Origin: Capillidium heterosporum
Taxonomy: Eukaryota > Entomophthoromycota > Entomophthoromycetes > Entomophthorales > Capillidiaceae
Reading direction: 5' to 3'
DNA: 64,000 nt
Assembly: GCA_016630905.1 (NCBI GenBank)
Contig: WBMQ01000003.1
Coordinates: 682,001 to 746,000 of the forward strand
Of the stretch, positions 22,401 through 33,359 are shown piece after piece. The translations under genes were made by a program, and so were the position numbers. The first letter of the stretch is position 1. The number at the start of each line of letters is the position of its first letter. The notes under the pieces were generated by a model that saw only the letters and a list, made by a program, of their open reading frames with translations, did no database searches and was not told the DNA's origin.

Positions 22401-22582
22401 TCTCGGACATCTATTAGTTGTTGGTATATGCTTTGTTGAAAGGGAAGAGTCAATGGCATTGTTATTTGAGGTTGCTTGGTTTCGTTCAAGTCGTCTTGTT
22501 GATCTTTTGTGCTGAGGAAAGTGTCGTTTTGCTTAGCTTGAATTCTTATGACGCAGTAGTTTAAAAATTCACATAAACCCAT
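19424..22582 (-). CDS. RAD1: XPF/Rad1 structure-specific DNA endonuclease
   Basis: Nine exons (22203-22582, 22039-22161, 21941-21998, 21633-21899, 21314-21595, 20311-21273, 20009-20269, 19688-19963, 19424-19633) join to 939 residues, the usual XPF length. The N-terminal inactive helicase-like half shows RGGIISVTARILIVDML and FLKAVSENVTYF...LWPRF. The nuclease centre GDYILYDQCCIERKTVPD satisfies GDXnERKX3D, and the C-terminus has a helix-hairpin-helix pair (LRSLPGITNFNYDKV). With its ERCC1/Rad10 partner XPF cuts 5' of lesions in nucleotide excision repair and removes 3' flaps in recombination. Introns are 37-54 nt; two end in AAG. No frame break. ALG3 starts 196 bp away on the other strand. 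Confidence 0.95.
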
Positions 22583-22778
22583 GTCGGTATCTATTACAAC
22601 TTTTCATTATTCCCTTATTAAGAGTTTAATGAAATAGTTCCCGACCAGAATCGACCAAAGTTTAAATTTTCCTTCGGCCCCTCCAATTGGCTAAATTTAA
22701 GACTCGAATCCTAACTAACCACCTACACCCACAGAACCTTCAAAATTTATCAAGCTTTCGAAACCAGGATGATCCGAA
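22583..22778. promoter_or_regulatory. Shared promoter region, XPF and ALG3
   Basis: 196 bp between the start codons of two divergent genes; it must hold both core promoters. It is C/T-rich on the ALG3 side. No TATA box is obvious. Confidence 0.5.
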
Positions 22779-24172
22779 ATGAAAATTCAACAAGACGACC
22801 CAAGTCCAAAACCAACTTTGAAGAAGAAGGAAGAAGCTCCAACCTTCCTAAATTCAATTCTAGGCTACACCTTCAATCTCCTAACCAACCCTTCCCAAAA
22901 TGTAAAGCTCGGTCTACTGCTAGCTCTCTTCAACTTTCTATTTAACCTACTAATAATAAGGTTTATCAGATGTTAGTTGCTTTACAATTTTTATTTATAT
23001 TAAAACTAACCTCTCTTTGTTTAAAAATATAGACACCGAGATAGATTTCAGTACCTACATGCAGCAAGTTTCCCTAGTCCTCAACGGCCAAGTTTATGAT
23101 TACTCTCAGATAGAAGGTGATACCGGACCGTGTGTATATCCAGCTGGTTTCATCTACATCTACTCCATATTTTACTACCTAAGTTCTAGTGGCAAGACCA
23201 TTATTCCTATCCAATTCCTATTTGCTGCATTGTCATCCATAACCATCTTTCTAGTTGCAAAGTTACACAAGTTAGCTAACCTGCCTCCCTTTATGCTAAT
23301 TTGTTTAGTCTTGACGAAGCGTATTCATTCTTTATGGGTATTGCGGTTGTTCAACGACCCTATCGCCAACCTGTTGGTGATGATAGCTATCTACTTCAAC
23401 TTGAACCGCAAATTTAACTGGAGTACGCTGTTCTATGGAATTGCTCTATCTGTAAAGATGAATGTACTATTATATCTACCTGGGTTCCTCTACATCTACT
23501 TTTTGGAGTTGGGATTGGGATCCACTATCCTTTTTATAATATCGGTTGCTACCATCCAGGTAACTTTTATTGATACTTTGTTGGGGCTAATTTTTTAAAA
23601 GTTTGGGCTTGGGTTCCCCTTTATTGTTACCAACTTCCAAAACTACTTGGCGGCTGCCTTCAACTTTCAAACGTCAGTTTCTTTATGTGTGGACCGTCAA
23701 CTGGAAGTTCATATCCCAGCCTCTGTTCAATAATCCTAAGTTCGCCACCTTACTGCTAGTAGCTCAGGTTACTTTACTCCTCGGCTTTTTAGTTTTCCAG
23801 TTGACAAAACCTACTTCCGGCTTCATGAACTTACTGAATATGGTGATAGAATGGAAACCAGTTCCTCTGACAAACCGACAAAAGTTAGTTGCATTGTTCG
23901 GTTGCAATTTGATCGGGATCTTATGTTCGAGGTCGCTACACTACCAATTTTACTCTTGGTACTTTTATACCTTGCCCTGTATCGCTTATACGCTAAGAAA
24001 TGTGTACCCTCCATGGTTTTTAGGTATAGTGTTGGTTGGTACAGAAATCGCATGGAACGTCTACCCTGCAACCTCCGACTCGTCGATTCTGTTACTGTCC
24101 TGCCACTTGGCGTTGGTCTTAGGTCTTCTATTTAAAAAAGAGGAATTAGATACCGAGAAGAAGATACAATAA
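22779..24172 (+). CDS. ALG3: Dol-P-Man:Man5GlcNAc2-PP-Dol alpha-1,3-mannosyltransferase; needs a +1 shift
   Basis: Exons 22779-22971, 23033-23559 and 23602-24172. The protein matches Alg3 throughout: YTEIDFSTYMQQV, DTGPCVYPAGF, HSLWVLRLFNDPIAN, SVKMNVLLYLPG, WTVNWKF, SRSLHYQFYSWYFYTLP and a WNVYP region, with about ten membrane segments. Alg3 adds the first dolichol-phosphate-mannose-derived residue to the lipid-linked oligosaccharide in the ER lumen. In exon 3 the conserved run FGLGFPFIVTNFQNYLAAAF is in one frame and KRQFLYVWTVNWKF in the next (+1), with the switch inside AACTTTCAAA at 23662-23671; 429 residues if one base is skipped. Without it the protein would end soon after. Introns 61 and 42 nt. 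Confidence 0.9.
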
Positions 24173-24475
24173 GAATATAAATTCTATTTAGGATGTAGTC
24201 TCTATTGGCAAGTGATCCTATAAACATTTAATTTAGCTGTAAAGTGTAGGCCAAATAAACATTAGAAATAAACGTATATTTTTTGGTCGACAGCTAATGA
24301 TTGGATGGTAAGCTTTATGTAAATTATATTTTCGATTGATTCATAAAGTTTATGGAATTCATCGTCTTTTGATATAAAAGTCACAAATATATAATAAACT
24401 CTATATCTAAAAATCTCTAAGCGGTTATACAAATGCAAACTTTATTAAACTTATATAAAAGCACTATTTTAACTA

Positions 24476-25918
24476 TCAATCCTGATAAATCAGCTCCACT
24501 TTACACATCTCAAATCGCAAGTCCAACCAAAACTTTGGTAGGTCTATCAAATGCATATAAAGTTTCCTATAATTCTTTGCCAGTCTCAATCTACCCTCGC
24601 CCTTCCAACTTTTCCCATCCCCTTCAACAAAACTCCCCAATAACGTCAAGCTAGCTAGTTGATTCGGTATCAACAACAGCTCGATCAAACCCCTATTGCT
24701 GACTTTAAAGCTCTCCAACTTCAACCACCGTAAATTGGAAAAGCTATTTAAAATAAACTTTATCGGATCGTCCTTTGTATCGAATTTAAACATGTGGTAG
24801 TTGAAGTGTAGACTCTGTAACTTTGTTGACCAGCTCGACTCGGTGACAACCTTTGAGAAGGTCTTAAACCTACAGCCATGTAAATTCTTGTCTAGCAGGT
24901 CATCGTAAAAGTTCAAGTGTAATTTTTGGCTGTTGGGGAACACTTTTGTCGCTACTTTTAAAGTATCTAAAGTAGTCGGTGAGAATTTTAAACTGCAGTT
25001 GGGAAATCTATCTTGACTGTCGAATGGGAAATCTATAGCTAGCTTCATTAAAAAAGTAAATCGGTCATCCTGAGTTCGTAATTGAAATTCGGAATCTTCT
25101 TCGTCGATACCTTCCTGGCCCTCAATTTGATTGGAGATAATGGAAAAGTGCTTTAGGCCTGGCAAGTTGCTGCTCCTAAATAGAAGGTTGTACATCGGGC
25201 TGTGGTACCTATCCAAGTCGGGGTTGTGGGTAAACTTCAATTGGAGCTCGTTGAGACTATTGAATTTGGTGTCGGTCAATAGCTCTACACCTCCTTTCGT
25301 AAATGTACCTATAAGTTGTAAACTTTTCAACTTTGGCATAAACTGCAACGAATCTATTGCAGCTTCGGGTATCAAAGTCAAATTTAAGTAAAGTTTGGTC
25401 AAATTGGATGTCAGCTGTACCTTGAAGTTTACATTGCAGGTTAAACTTAGCTGCCTTACTGATCCTAGGTTGAACATACTTCCGTCATGCTGATGTAAGT
25501 CCAGATGCTTTGCATTAAAATGTGATGGAGGCTGAAAATTGGGTGGCAGGTAAGGTATACTTAGACTTTTCAACCTGGGTAATCGTCCAATCAGTTGATC
25601 CAATTTACAGTTGCCTTCCTCCTCCTTTACGAAACCTTCAACGACTAAACCAACTATAAAATGTCGATATCTGTTGATAAATTGAAGTAAATTTTCGGAT
25701 ACGTAAATACTGTCGCTTGTTCGTTCGATATCACAGGCAAAGTTTTCAGTAGAAGGTATAAATAACTCTTTGAATCCAAACTCTTGGATCAGGTAGTTGA
25801 AACTTCGGTTGAGTAGGCGTAGCTGGAGCTGGGATTTGGGATCGAGGTAATGAAGCAGAACTTTAAGTAAAGGGAAAGGAAATTGAGTGAAGTTGGTAAT
25901 TAGTAGTTCTACAGTCAT
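24476..25918 (-). CDS. F-box/leucine-rich-repeat-like protein
   Basis: Single open frame of 480 residues. Residues about 10-55 (FPFPLLKVLLHYLDPKSQLQ, then RLLNRSFNYLI) fit a degenerate F-box, and the rest is built from irregular leucine-rich repeats of the 'LxxLxLxxNxL' kind (for example LPRLKSLSIPYLPP, MPKLKSLQLIG, NLRWLKLESF). Such proteins are usually substrate receptors of SCF ubiquitin ligases, with LRRs binding the target. Whether Skp1 binds here is inference. Convergent with ALG3, 303 bp apart, with no other feature between them. Confidence 0.65.
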   Translation of the reverse strand: MTVELLITNFTQFPFPLLKVLLHYLDPKSQLQLRLLNRSFNYLIQEFGFKELFIPSTENFACDIERTSDSIYVSENLLQFINRYRHFIVGLVVEGFVKEEEGNCKLDQLIGRLPRLKSLSIPYLPPNFQPPSHFNAKHLDLHQHDGSMFNLGSVRQLSLTCNVNFKVQLTSNLTKLYLNLTLIPEAAIDSLQFMPKLKSLQLIGTFTKGGVELLTDTKFNSLNELQLKFTHNPDLDRYHSPMYNLLFRSSNLPGLKHFSIISNQIEGQEGIDEEDSEFQLRTQDDRFTFLMKLAIDFPFDSQDRFPNCSLKFSPTTLDTLKVATKVFPNSQKLHLNFYDDLLDKNLHGCRFKTFSKVVTESSWSTKLQSLHFNYHMFKFDTKDDPIKFILNSFSNLRWLKLESFKVSNRGLIELLLIPNQLASLTLLGSFVEGDGKSWKGEGRLRLAKNYRKLYMHLIDLPKFWLDLRFEMCKVELIYQD

Positions 25919-26719
25919 TTTCTATGTCTATCTATAAATCTAACTCTATGGGAACTTTTAAATGTTAAACAAAAAGTGGTCCAAGGCAGAGAGCTTACAA
26001 AATCTTTTATATGTATCCATTTAATTTTACAGCTTCTCCTCTTGTACAGCTATTCCACTGGTGTACTAGTATAGATAGGGTCTTTTACCTTGAAAGATAA
26101 GCGCCTTGCCTCAAATGAAAAAGTTTTTATTGGCATATCTCGAAATTTTTATTGAAACCACCCAACCTTATTCCAAACGATTGGAAAAGCCTGTTGAAAT
26201 ACTGATATTTGATACGATAGCTTGAAAGAAGATAATTTAATTTGCAAGAACCACTGCTGCATACGATGTTTATTACTACACCGATTTTGTTTAATAGGCA
26301 TCTTTAGGTTATAAATTTATATGCTAAAAGTTCTCATTAAATAAAACCATAGTATACGGTTATTCCACCAGTTTTTGAAAGTTAGTGTAAATCATAAAAC
26401 ATTGGGTCCTAGTGATAAAACTTTTTAGAGAATATTGGTTTACGGTTTAAGAACCCTTTGGATAGCTTGTGGAAAAATAACCAAATTTGTAACGTACTCA
26501 AAACTTTATTCCCTCATGTTCTAAATATCCAAACCAATTATATAAAGACAGCTTAAAGCATTTTTAGCTATAGCAATATCCAACCTAAAAATATGCTACC
26601 ACTAGAGTGGAGCTAAATCGAATACCACAGGATTTCAACTGCCTTCACTTTATTCATTAATATAACCATTTCAAACCCTTCACCTAGGTATCTTACAGAT
26701 ATACTTCAAGTCGAAATCC
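25919..26719. other. Intergenic, no gene seen
   Basis: 800 bp of AT-rich DNA between the F-box gene and the first subtilisin pseudogene. The 25919-26000 part is the likely F-box promoter. Confidence 0.5.
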
Positions 26720-27869
26720 TCAAATGTTAGCCAAAAGTAAATTGGGAGAATCCTTGCCAACCTAACATATGACGTCCTTAGTAATAACACCTTTAAGCTT
26801 TGCAACTATCTGCTCGTTAGTAAACTCAGAGTACAACAGCATAGGTATAGTAACTTTACCGGCAATGTGAGAGATAGTCATCGAATTTCCTGAAAGAGTA
26901 AGGGCACTGGAACCGACAAAGGTAGAAAGCACCTCAGCACTGAAGGCAAATAAGTCGACACACTTACCGAGGCAGGACGTATTCTTCTTGCTATTTTTTA
27001 TTGATAGAGCCTGTCATAAGCACATTAAACAAAGGGGTGGGAATCGCTCACTGGTATCTGAAGACGTATTGCCAACCGATACTGTTATTACAAAGCCTTT
27101 CTCATAAGTCGTTTCTATAGTTTCACTTATAGGTTCAAACTTAAATAGGCTTATAAATATGATGACATTTCCTTTAGGACCGCACTTGTTGGAGATGGCC
27201 TAGCTGACATTAGCTATAATCTCAGAAGTTTTAGTTATTTTACCTAGCTTGATGACTTTGATCGCTGCTAAACTGACTTTTTTGGCTACTCCAAAGATCT
27301 TGTCTACTGTACCAGCACAGTGGGTACCGTGACCATTCTCACTGATATCGTTAGCTGAACTTGGTACTAGATTCATGTTAAAGATGGCGGGTCTTTTAAA
27401 TTGTGAATGATCTACTTTGATCCCAGTATCGATATAGTATACAGCGACTCCATCACTGTCCCCAGTGTAAATGTAGTTGTAGGCCTTATTAGCATCGTAA
27501 TGTGGAATGATAGCACGTAAGTTAATTCAATTTAGACTTCAAGTTGCATTTTGTTGAACTGTATCAATGAGGATGGTATGATCTGAATATATTTTCTCAA
27601 CTCCAGGGAGCTTGTTAACTAATTCTTTAACCCAGTTCGAGAAGATAGCTGTGTAGGATCTTACTCCTAGGGCTTTATAGATACGCGCCATACCATTTTC
27701 ATTGGAATTATCTATAAAAGTCTCGACTAGTTTCAAAATAGTAAGTTGATTGGCTTTAAGCATTACGATATAGCTCTTTGGCAATTTCATCTTGAGACGT
27801 CTAGGATACAGCTAGCTCCGTTAAAATGGATACTAAAATAGATAGATAGGTTAGGTTAAGGATTTTCAT
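26720..27869 (-). pseudogene. Decayed subtilisin-like serine protease (S8/proteinase K family)
   Basis: Reading minus from the ATG at 27867-27869 gives a signal-peptide-like start, an I9 prodomain remnant (YIVMLKANQL, KALGVRSYTAIF) and then recognisable catalytic regions: VYYIDTGIKVDHSQF around the Asp, NGHGTHCAGT around the His, and VITVSVGNT. The end aligns with KDVI...SPNLL of the intact copy at 31354-32538. The frame is interrupted several times by stops and shifts, and the region of the catalytic Ser is damaged (SGNSM in place of SGTSM). Inactive copy of the local family, not a transposable element. Confidence 0.85.
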
Positions 27870-28699
27870 GTGTCGAGTTTTGATACTGTCAACAATGTGA
27901 ATGCCATGTAACCTTAACTTTCATATCAATTACAAATTTGAAGCCTTTATAAATAGCCACATCAACCTCAAAACCTTTAAATCCGGAGTAGGTAGGCATC
28001 TCTCCACCCTAACCTCAAGCGTGAAGAGTTTGGCCAAATTTGAGGTAAATTATTCAAAATTAATTCGAATTCTGTTGATCTACATGTTCCTATTTAGACA
28101 AGGTATACCTTATCCTGTTTAGAACTACTCGATATCTCGAAGTTGAAATGAGGTTCATTTTGATGAGGACCTTAAACTTTGTCGGGAATGCACCATAATC
28201 ATATATTTTAAAAAGCTTTAAATAACATACGAGGTATCAATATGATTTATGGTTGATCTATAATATGATCAAAATTTAGACCTACGATCTATGAATTTAG
28301 CTTTAGCCTGTTAACACTTTAACCAAGTTCAGCATTGGCATTGTGATTTTGGTCACTTGTGATTGTTATAAAGTCATTTTAATACGAAGGGCCTTACAAT
28401 ATTATCAACTTTAAATGATGATGTGTAGACTGACTACAATATCAATTAATCTGTTAAGGCTTTATTGATAGCATATAACGAGATAAAGCCAGAAGGATAG
28501 ATCTTCAAATTTCAAATTAATTGCATTGCAACATAAATAAGTTTTTAATTAAAACACAATCAATCTGGAATTTTAGTGTCCATTTTTTTGTTGTTATCAT
28601 TATTTATATAGCCATTATAATAGATAATATTTGATTGAGTTGAACTACACCTATTGCGGAAAATTTCAGCCATATGTAAATTCCGTATACTTTATAATC
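27870..28699. other. Intergenic, no gene seen
   Basis: 830 bp between two subtilisin pseudogenes. A 73-codon frame at 27901-28122 lies in the old promoter of the pseudogene and has no recognisable content. Confidence 0.5.
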
Positions 28700-29881
28700 T
28701 AGAATATCCAACAGATTGGCTATAAGCAAATAGGCTAAGAAACTCATCTCCAACATTGGAGATCGCGCCCTTAGTTTCCAAATCCTTAATCTTTTAGGTG
28801 AATTGCTTATTTGTAAAGCCTGGGCTATTTGATCATACATAAGTAGTTAGGCCAGTGATGTGGAGGATGGCTTTCAAAGTTTCTGAAGGTATATAAGTTT
28901 TCGAATCGATTTGGATTGACAAGATATTGGAACCTGGAGCAAAGATATCGACGTACTTATTGAAGCAGAAGTTAGATACTACATCCCTGAAGGTGATAGC
29001 ACCAACAGCCATCACATTAGGTACTGAAATTATATGTCTTAAACAGGAATCTGGGTTCTAGTTGCCAGCTGCTACCGTGATGATGAATCTTTCCTTGTAA
29101 GCAGCTTTTACAGCGTTGTTTATGATACTTACTTTGATATCATTTAGGAATATGGTGATGATATTTCCATTGGTATCATGCTTGTTTGAAACTATTCAGT
29201 CGACTCCATCAATGATATCGAACCAAGCTTTGCTGTCAACTCTATTAAAGACTTTGATGGCGACTATATTAATATTCTTTGCCATCTCAAAGATCTTTAG
29301 CTATACCGTATCAACGCAGTGCGTACCATGGCTGTTCTTATCGTTGATACTCGTGTTGTTTATGATGAAACACTTATCAAAGATGACTCCTCCAAATTCA
29401 AGATGACCCAGCTTAACTTGAGTATCGATTACATATACAATAACTTATGAGCTATCTCCATTGCAGGTGTAGTTGTGAGTGTTTCTGAATACACTTACTT
29501 TAGACAATTTGGCATACTGAGATTAGTGAACTATGCCCCAAGGTGTGTCAGTCTGAATAGTAGTAATCTTGGCTACTCTATCATTAATTACATAATCAAT
29601 TTCGGGTAGCTGCTTGATTTGATCAACGATAATCTTTGAAATATTGGTAGAGTAGGAGCGATTTTCTAAAGCTCGGTAAATGTGCTGAATGGAGCTGGAA
29701 TCTGAGCTCTCGATAAACGAGGACTTGACCAAGTTCAAGTGACTATAAGTTGTAGAACAAAGTTGGCCTTTCAAGGTATCGATGTAGCTCTGATAATCAT
29801 GCCGTTGGTTACGTTGGAAGAAGGGCTGGTTTAAGAACCACAGATGGTTGTTAATAAGTAAAATAAGTTTAGGTATTTCAT
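28700..29881 (-). pseudogene. Decayed subtilisin-like protease, second copy
   Basis: Minus-strand relic closest to the intact gene at 31354-32538: the signal peptide MKYLNLFYLL and prodomain (SSIQHIYRALENRSYSTNIS, QTDTPWGI) are nearly the same. Downstream it keeps a shifted catalytic Asp region, a GTHC remnant, VDIFAPGSNILS and a terminal KIKDLETKGAIS, but stops and frameshifts are spread along its length and the Ser motif is lost. More eroded than the copy at 26720-27869. It stands head to head with the intact plus-strand genes, so the cluster has undergone an inversion or inverted duplication. Confidence 0.85.
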
Positions 29882-30383
29882 ATTTGTGCTTCGACTTCAA
29901 GTAAATCTTTTCTAATTTATAGTGGAAACCTTTGGTAAAACCTTTGATTTTTTAATTATAACCTTAATTTTTCATATGAACGATAGGTACACGTCAAATG
30001 CAAGCGTACTAAAGTTGAATATGTACATAGTTGGAAATAAAAGAACTGTATTTTAGACTGGATTAGCTATATTAGTATATACATATTTATAGTACTACTC
30101 CGATGTTATATACTTGAGTAATATATAAATGGAAAAGCTTTCTTACATAATTTCAGCTAAACGTATATTTTGCAACTATTAAAAACATAAAATTTAGAGC
30201 CTAAATTATTACAAAATATTATAGCCTCTATATCAACTGTGAGGAAGTATAAGTAGAAGCACCATGCTTATAAAATGTGGTAAAGATAACGCAGTATTGT
30301 CAAGCGTACAGTGACATTCAACCTTATAAGCCTACATGGGAACTTGCAATTTTTTAAAGTTGTAGCATTTTGTGTTGGGATAT

Positions 30384-30681
30384 TTCTCGCTTTGAAATTG
30401 TACTATAGATAAATGTATCAACAAAATCTCGATGAAGAGGACCGAGATGATATGTAGTATCTCCTTTATTGATTGAAATGCTATAACCTATAAATATTTT
30501 CTTAAAATATGGCAATATAAATGCAACATATTTGCTTTATTCTACTTTATTCAGCAGATTAAACGAATTTCTAATTTAAAATATATATCATAGTAAAAAA
30601 TTTGCTATATTCTAGTACGACTAAGTAATAGATCTCTGTTGAGGTTTGGTCGATAAATTTATGTCAGTTTCAAAGCGAGAA
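30384..30681. repeat. MITE-like element with terminal inverted repeats
   Basis: TTCTCGCTTTGAAA at 30384-30397 is repeated exactly in inverse orientation at 30668-30681. Similarity continues inward: ATGTATCAACAAAATCTC (30413-30430) matches the complement of 30641-30658 at 14 of 18 positions. The two arms are about 45 bp, the whole element just under 300 bp, with no coding capacity. This is the layout of a small non-autonomous DNA transposon. A target-site duplication is not certain (TA-rich flanks). Confidence 0.45.
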
Positions 30682-30730
30682 TAATTTGATACAGAGCACT
30701 ACGATTATCACAAGAGGTCCTTGAATATAA

Positions 30731-30765
30731 CATGACAATACTATGCTGGCACTGGTATTGTCATG
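30731..30765. repeat. Perfect 11-bp hairpin
   Basis: CATGACAATAC (30731-30741) and GTATTGTCATG (30755-30765) are exact inverse complements around a 13-nt loop (TATGCTGGCACTG). Uncommonly strong for this AT-rich intergenic DNA. It lies 50 bp outside the inverted-repeat element. Confidence 0.6.
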
Positions 30766-31313
30766 CATCTAGCAGAGGACTATCTTTACTTTGCTTTTAG
30801 AACGTGATGCTTCACTCAGCACTTCCTCGGATATTTTATTTCGTAATTTTTTATATTATAATCATACTTGTATATTTCAATTGGTTGAAAATATAAACTT
30901 TTGAAAATTTTAGATCTTACTATACTGTTTTGTATATGCCTGGTAAATGTCCTTTAAATAGGCTAAGATGATATATACCTATTACCATGTGGCTACCACT
31001 GTTAACCGTAGTGTATTAAAATGATATTCTGTACCTATAAACATAGTTTAGTATTCCTAAAACTTGAATATAATTAAGAATAAAATATATTGAACCTAGT
31101 CATCAAAGTCGTGATACTTGGTCTTAACTTACTTTTTTAAATATGCTTTAAATAGCATGCTACGGTTAGTTCGTCGTAAAGGAAAACTTATAGATTTTTA
31201 AATATGTACATATTTTCAGTTTGACAAGACACCATTTGATCTGTACTCCTTGTTCATGCGGAAAACTCAAGGACATGATCAAAAATACTAAATGTTTTAC
31301 CAAAAGCCTCCAT

Positions 31314-31320
31314 TATAAAT
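31314..31320 (+). promoter_or_regulatory. TATA box, subtilisin gene
   Basis: TATAAAT 34 bp before the ATG at 31354. Spacing is short but plausible for a compact 5' leader. Confidence 0.35.
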
Positions 31321-31353
31321 TGGTGAAGGTTTACCTAAAGTCAAAATGTAAAG

Positions 31354-32538
31354 ATGAAGTACTTGAAATTAATCTGTCTGCTCACTGCCGTCTGTGGTTC
31401 CTACACCGGCCTTTCTGCCAGCATCGCCAATGATGAGATCATAAAGGGGAGTTACATCGTTACCTTGAAGAACCAGGCTCGTTCTACGATTGATGGCCAT
31501 TTGGATTCGGTCAGGTCATTGTTCACCGAAAGATCGGATTCTAACTCTATCCAGCACGTCTACCGAGCTTTAGGAAATCGTTCCTATGCTGCCAAATTTT
31601 CAGATAATGTCTTCACCCAAGTCAAGCAGCTACCTGAAGTGGAGTCCATTATTAATGACAGAGTTGTCAAAGTCGACGCCGTTCAGACTGACGCACCTTG
31701 GGGAATAGCTCGTGTATCCCAGCGATCAAAGCTACTTAATGTCGACACCTCGAAGAATGTATATAACTATACCTACACTGGAGATGGCTCTGGAGTTACT
31801 GTTTATGTAATAGACAGCGGTATTAAGCTGGATCACCCCGAGTTTGGAGGGAGAGCCATCTTTGGTAAGAACTTTGTTACCAACAATAACAAAACCGAGG
31901 ATGAGAATGGCCATGGAACACACTGTGCTGGTACGGTAGGCTCCAAAACCTACGGAATTTCCAAAAACGTCAATTTGGTCGCCGTCAAAGTTTTTGATGC
32001 CTCTGGCAGTGGAACATGGTCTGGTATCATCGGTGCTATAGACTGGGCAGTTGCTGACAAGCGTGGTGTTAACGGAAATGTCATCACTATGTCTCTAGGT
32101 GGCTCCAAGTACGACCCGTTGAACAATGCAGTGGAAGCCGCCTACAAAGCAGGATTCGTCATCACTGTTTCAGCAGGGAACACCAACTCGGACTCCTGCC
32201 AAAGGTCGCCAGCTTCCGCACCTAACGCAATAACGGTCGGTGCCATTGATTCAAAGGACGTAAGATCTAGCTTCTCCTGCTTCGGTAAATGTGTTGATAT
32301 TTTCGCTCCAGGCTCCAATATCTTGTCGACTTACACCGATTCGGAAACTGATATATTGTCAGGAACTTCGATGGCTACCCCCCACGTCGCTGGTTTGGCT
32401 GCTTACGTATGGTCGAATAACCCAGGGTTTACAAATGAGCAAGTCGCCCAAAAACTTAAAGAAATCGCCACTAAGGATGTCATTACTAAAGTCGGTGAAG
32501 GGTCGCCTAACCTACTTGCTTACAACGGTGTTGTTTAG
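31354..32538 (+). CDS. Secreted subtilisin-like serine protease (proteinase K type)
   Basis: Single-exon frame of 394 residues. MKYLKLICLLTAVCGSYTG is a signal peptide, residues about 30-110 are an inhibitor-I9 prodomain ending before APWGIARVSQRS, the start of the mature enzyme. The catalytic triad is complete: Asp in VIDSGIKLDHPEF, His in NGHGTHCAGT, Ser in SGTSMATPHVAG, with the oxyanion Asn in SAGNTNSDS. Length and order are those of fungal proteinase K-like enzymes, normally secreted for nutrition or host cuticle breakdown. Codon use is richer in C-ending codons than its surroundings. Intact member of a four-copy local family. Confidence 0.95.
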   Translation: MKYLKLICLLTAVCGSYTGLSASIANDEIIKGSYIVTLKNQARSTIDGHLDSVRSLFTERSDSNSIQHVYRALGNRSYAAKFSDNVFTQVKQLPEVESIINDRVVKVDAVQTDAPWGIARVSQRSKLLNVDTSKNVYNYTYTGDGSGVTVYVIDSGIKLDHPEFGGRAIFGKNFVTNNNKTEDENGHGTHCAGTVGSKTYGISKNVNLVAVKVFDASGSGTWSGIIGAIDWAVADKRGVNGNVITMSLGGSKYDPLNNAVEAAYKAGFVITVSAGNTNSDSCQRSPASAPNAITVGAIDSKDVRSSFSCFGKCVDIFAPGSNILSTYTDSETDILSGTSMATPHVAGLAAYVWSNNPGFTNEQVAQKLKEIATKDVITKVGEGSPNLLAYNGVV

Positions 32539-33359
32539 TGATTCTATTAATAAATATGAGCTATATTACTTTTTAGTTTATTATATAAGCCTTTATAAAT
32601 TTATAATAAACTGATGCACTCACTTTTAAGATATAAAAGCTTGTCCAACACATTAGGTTTTTCATGACATTATAAATATTTTTAAACCAGATGCTTATGT
32701 ATGTCAACAATCTAAACCAACCCATTTATCTGTAGAATACATATTCTTCTAGATCTGAGCGACTATAAATATATGGACTTCACTAAACAACCCATTGAAC
32801 TTTATTTTTACATCGTAAACTATCTTCAGATTAACCTGCTTTACCAGATATCAGTCTATAGCGCATGCTGCTTTGATCAGTCATTCACATGATAGAAATG
32901 CTACTGCTTCTTGCCTCTGGGAACTTGTACAAGATGAAGTTGTTGGTGGTGATTGAAAATATCCAATATTTATGAGTAAACATATATCTATATCCAACCA
33001 AAAACTTACTATTTGAATGGATCTTTTGGTCAGTAGCTAGGTCATTATCTAAGGTCTAGGATATGGCGCAACAATTCATATCAAAAGTAATCTATATTTT
33101 AGTCACAAGTGGATACATATTGCGAAATTTAATATTAATTTAGCTAAAGTTTTAGCAAACTAAAACCATCTCCTTGGAATCTGGACCTTCACCTTGATCA
33201 CGCTGTCATCCACCACAAACTTTGAAGAATTCTTTATGTACCGAGTTGCTGATACTACCATATCCACCAAATATATCACATGTTTCAGTTTAATATAAAA
33301 ATTGATATAAAAGTATCAAGTTACATACCCTTATTATCAACAATAGAAAAATTTTAGTT
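32539..33359. other. Intergenic between the two intact subtilisin genes
   Basis: 820 bp without a gene. TATAAAAG at 33306-33313, 47 bp before the ATG at 33360, is a probable TATA box for the second protease. Confidence 0.5.

Larger units (their letters stand above)
29882..31353. other. Intergenic between divergent subtilisin copies
   Basis: 1.47 kb, very AT-rich. Contains the inverted-repeat element at 30384-30681 and the hairpin at 30731-30765 listed separately, and the promoter of the intact protease at its right end. Confidence 0.6.

Noticed and set aside
23622-23690. Intron (GTTACC...GTCAG) to explain the ALG3 frame change
   Set aside because: It would remove residues that match Alg3 on both sides of the break, so the sequence is coding and a splice does not fit.
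27901-28122. 73-codon plus-strand frame upstream of a subtilisin relic
   Set aside because: No recognisable content, AT-rich, lies in promoter DNA of the minus-strand copy.
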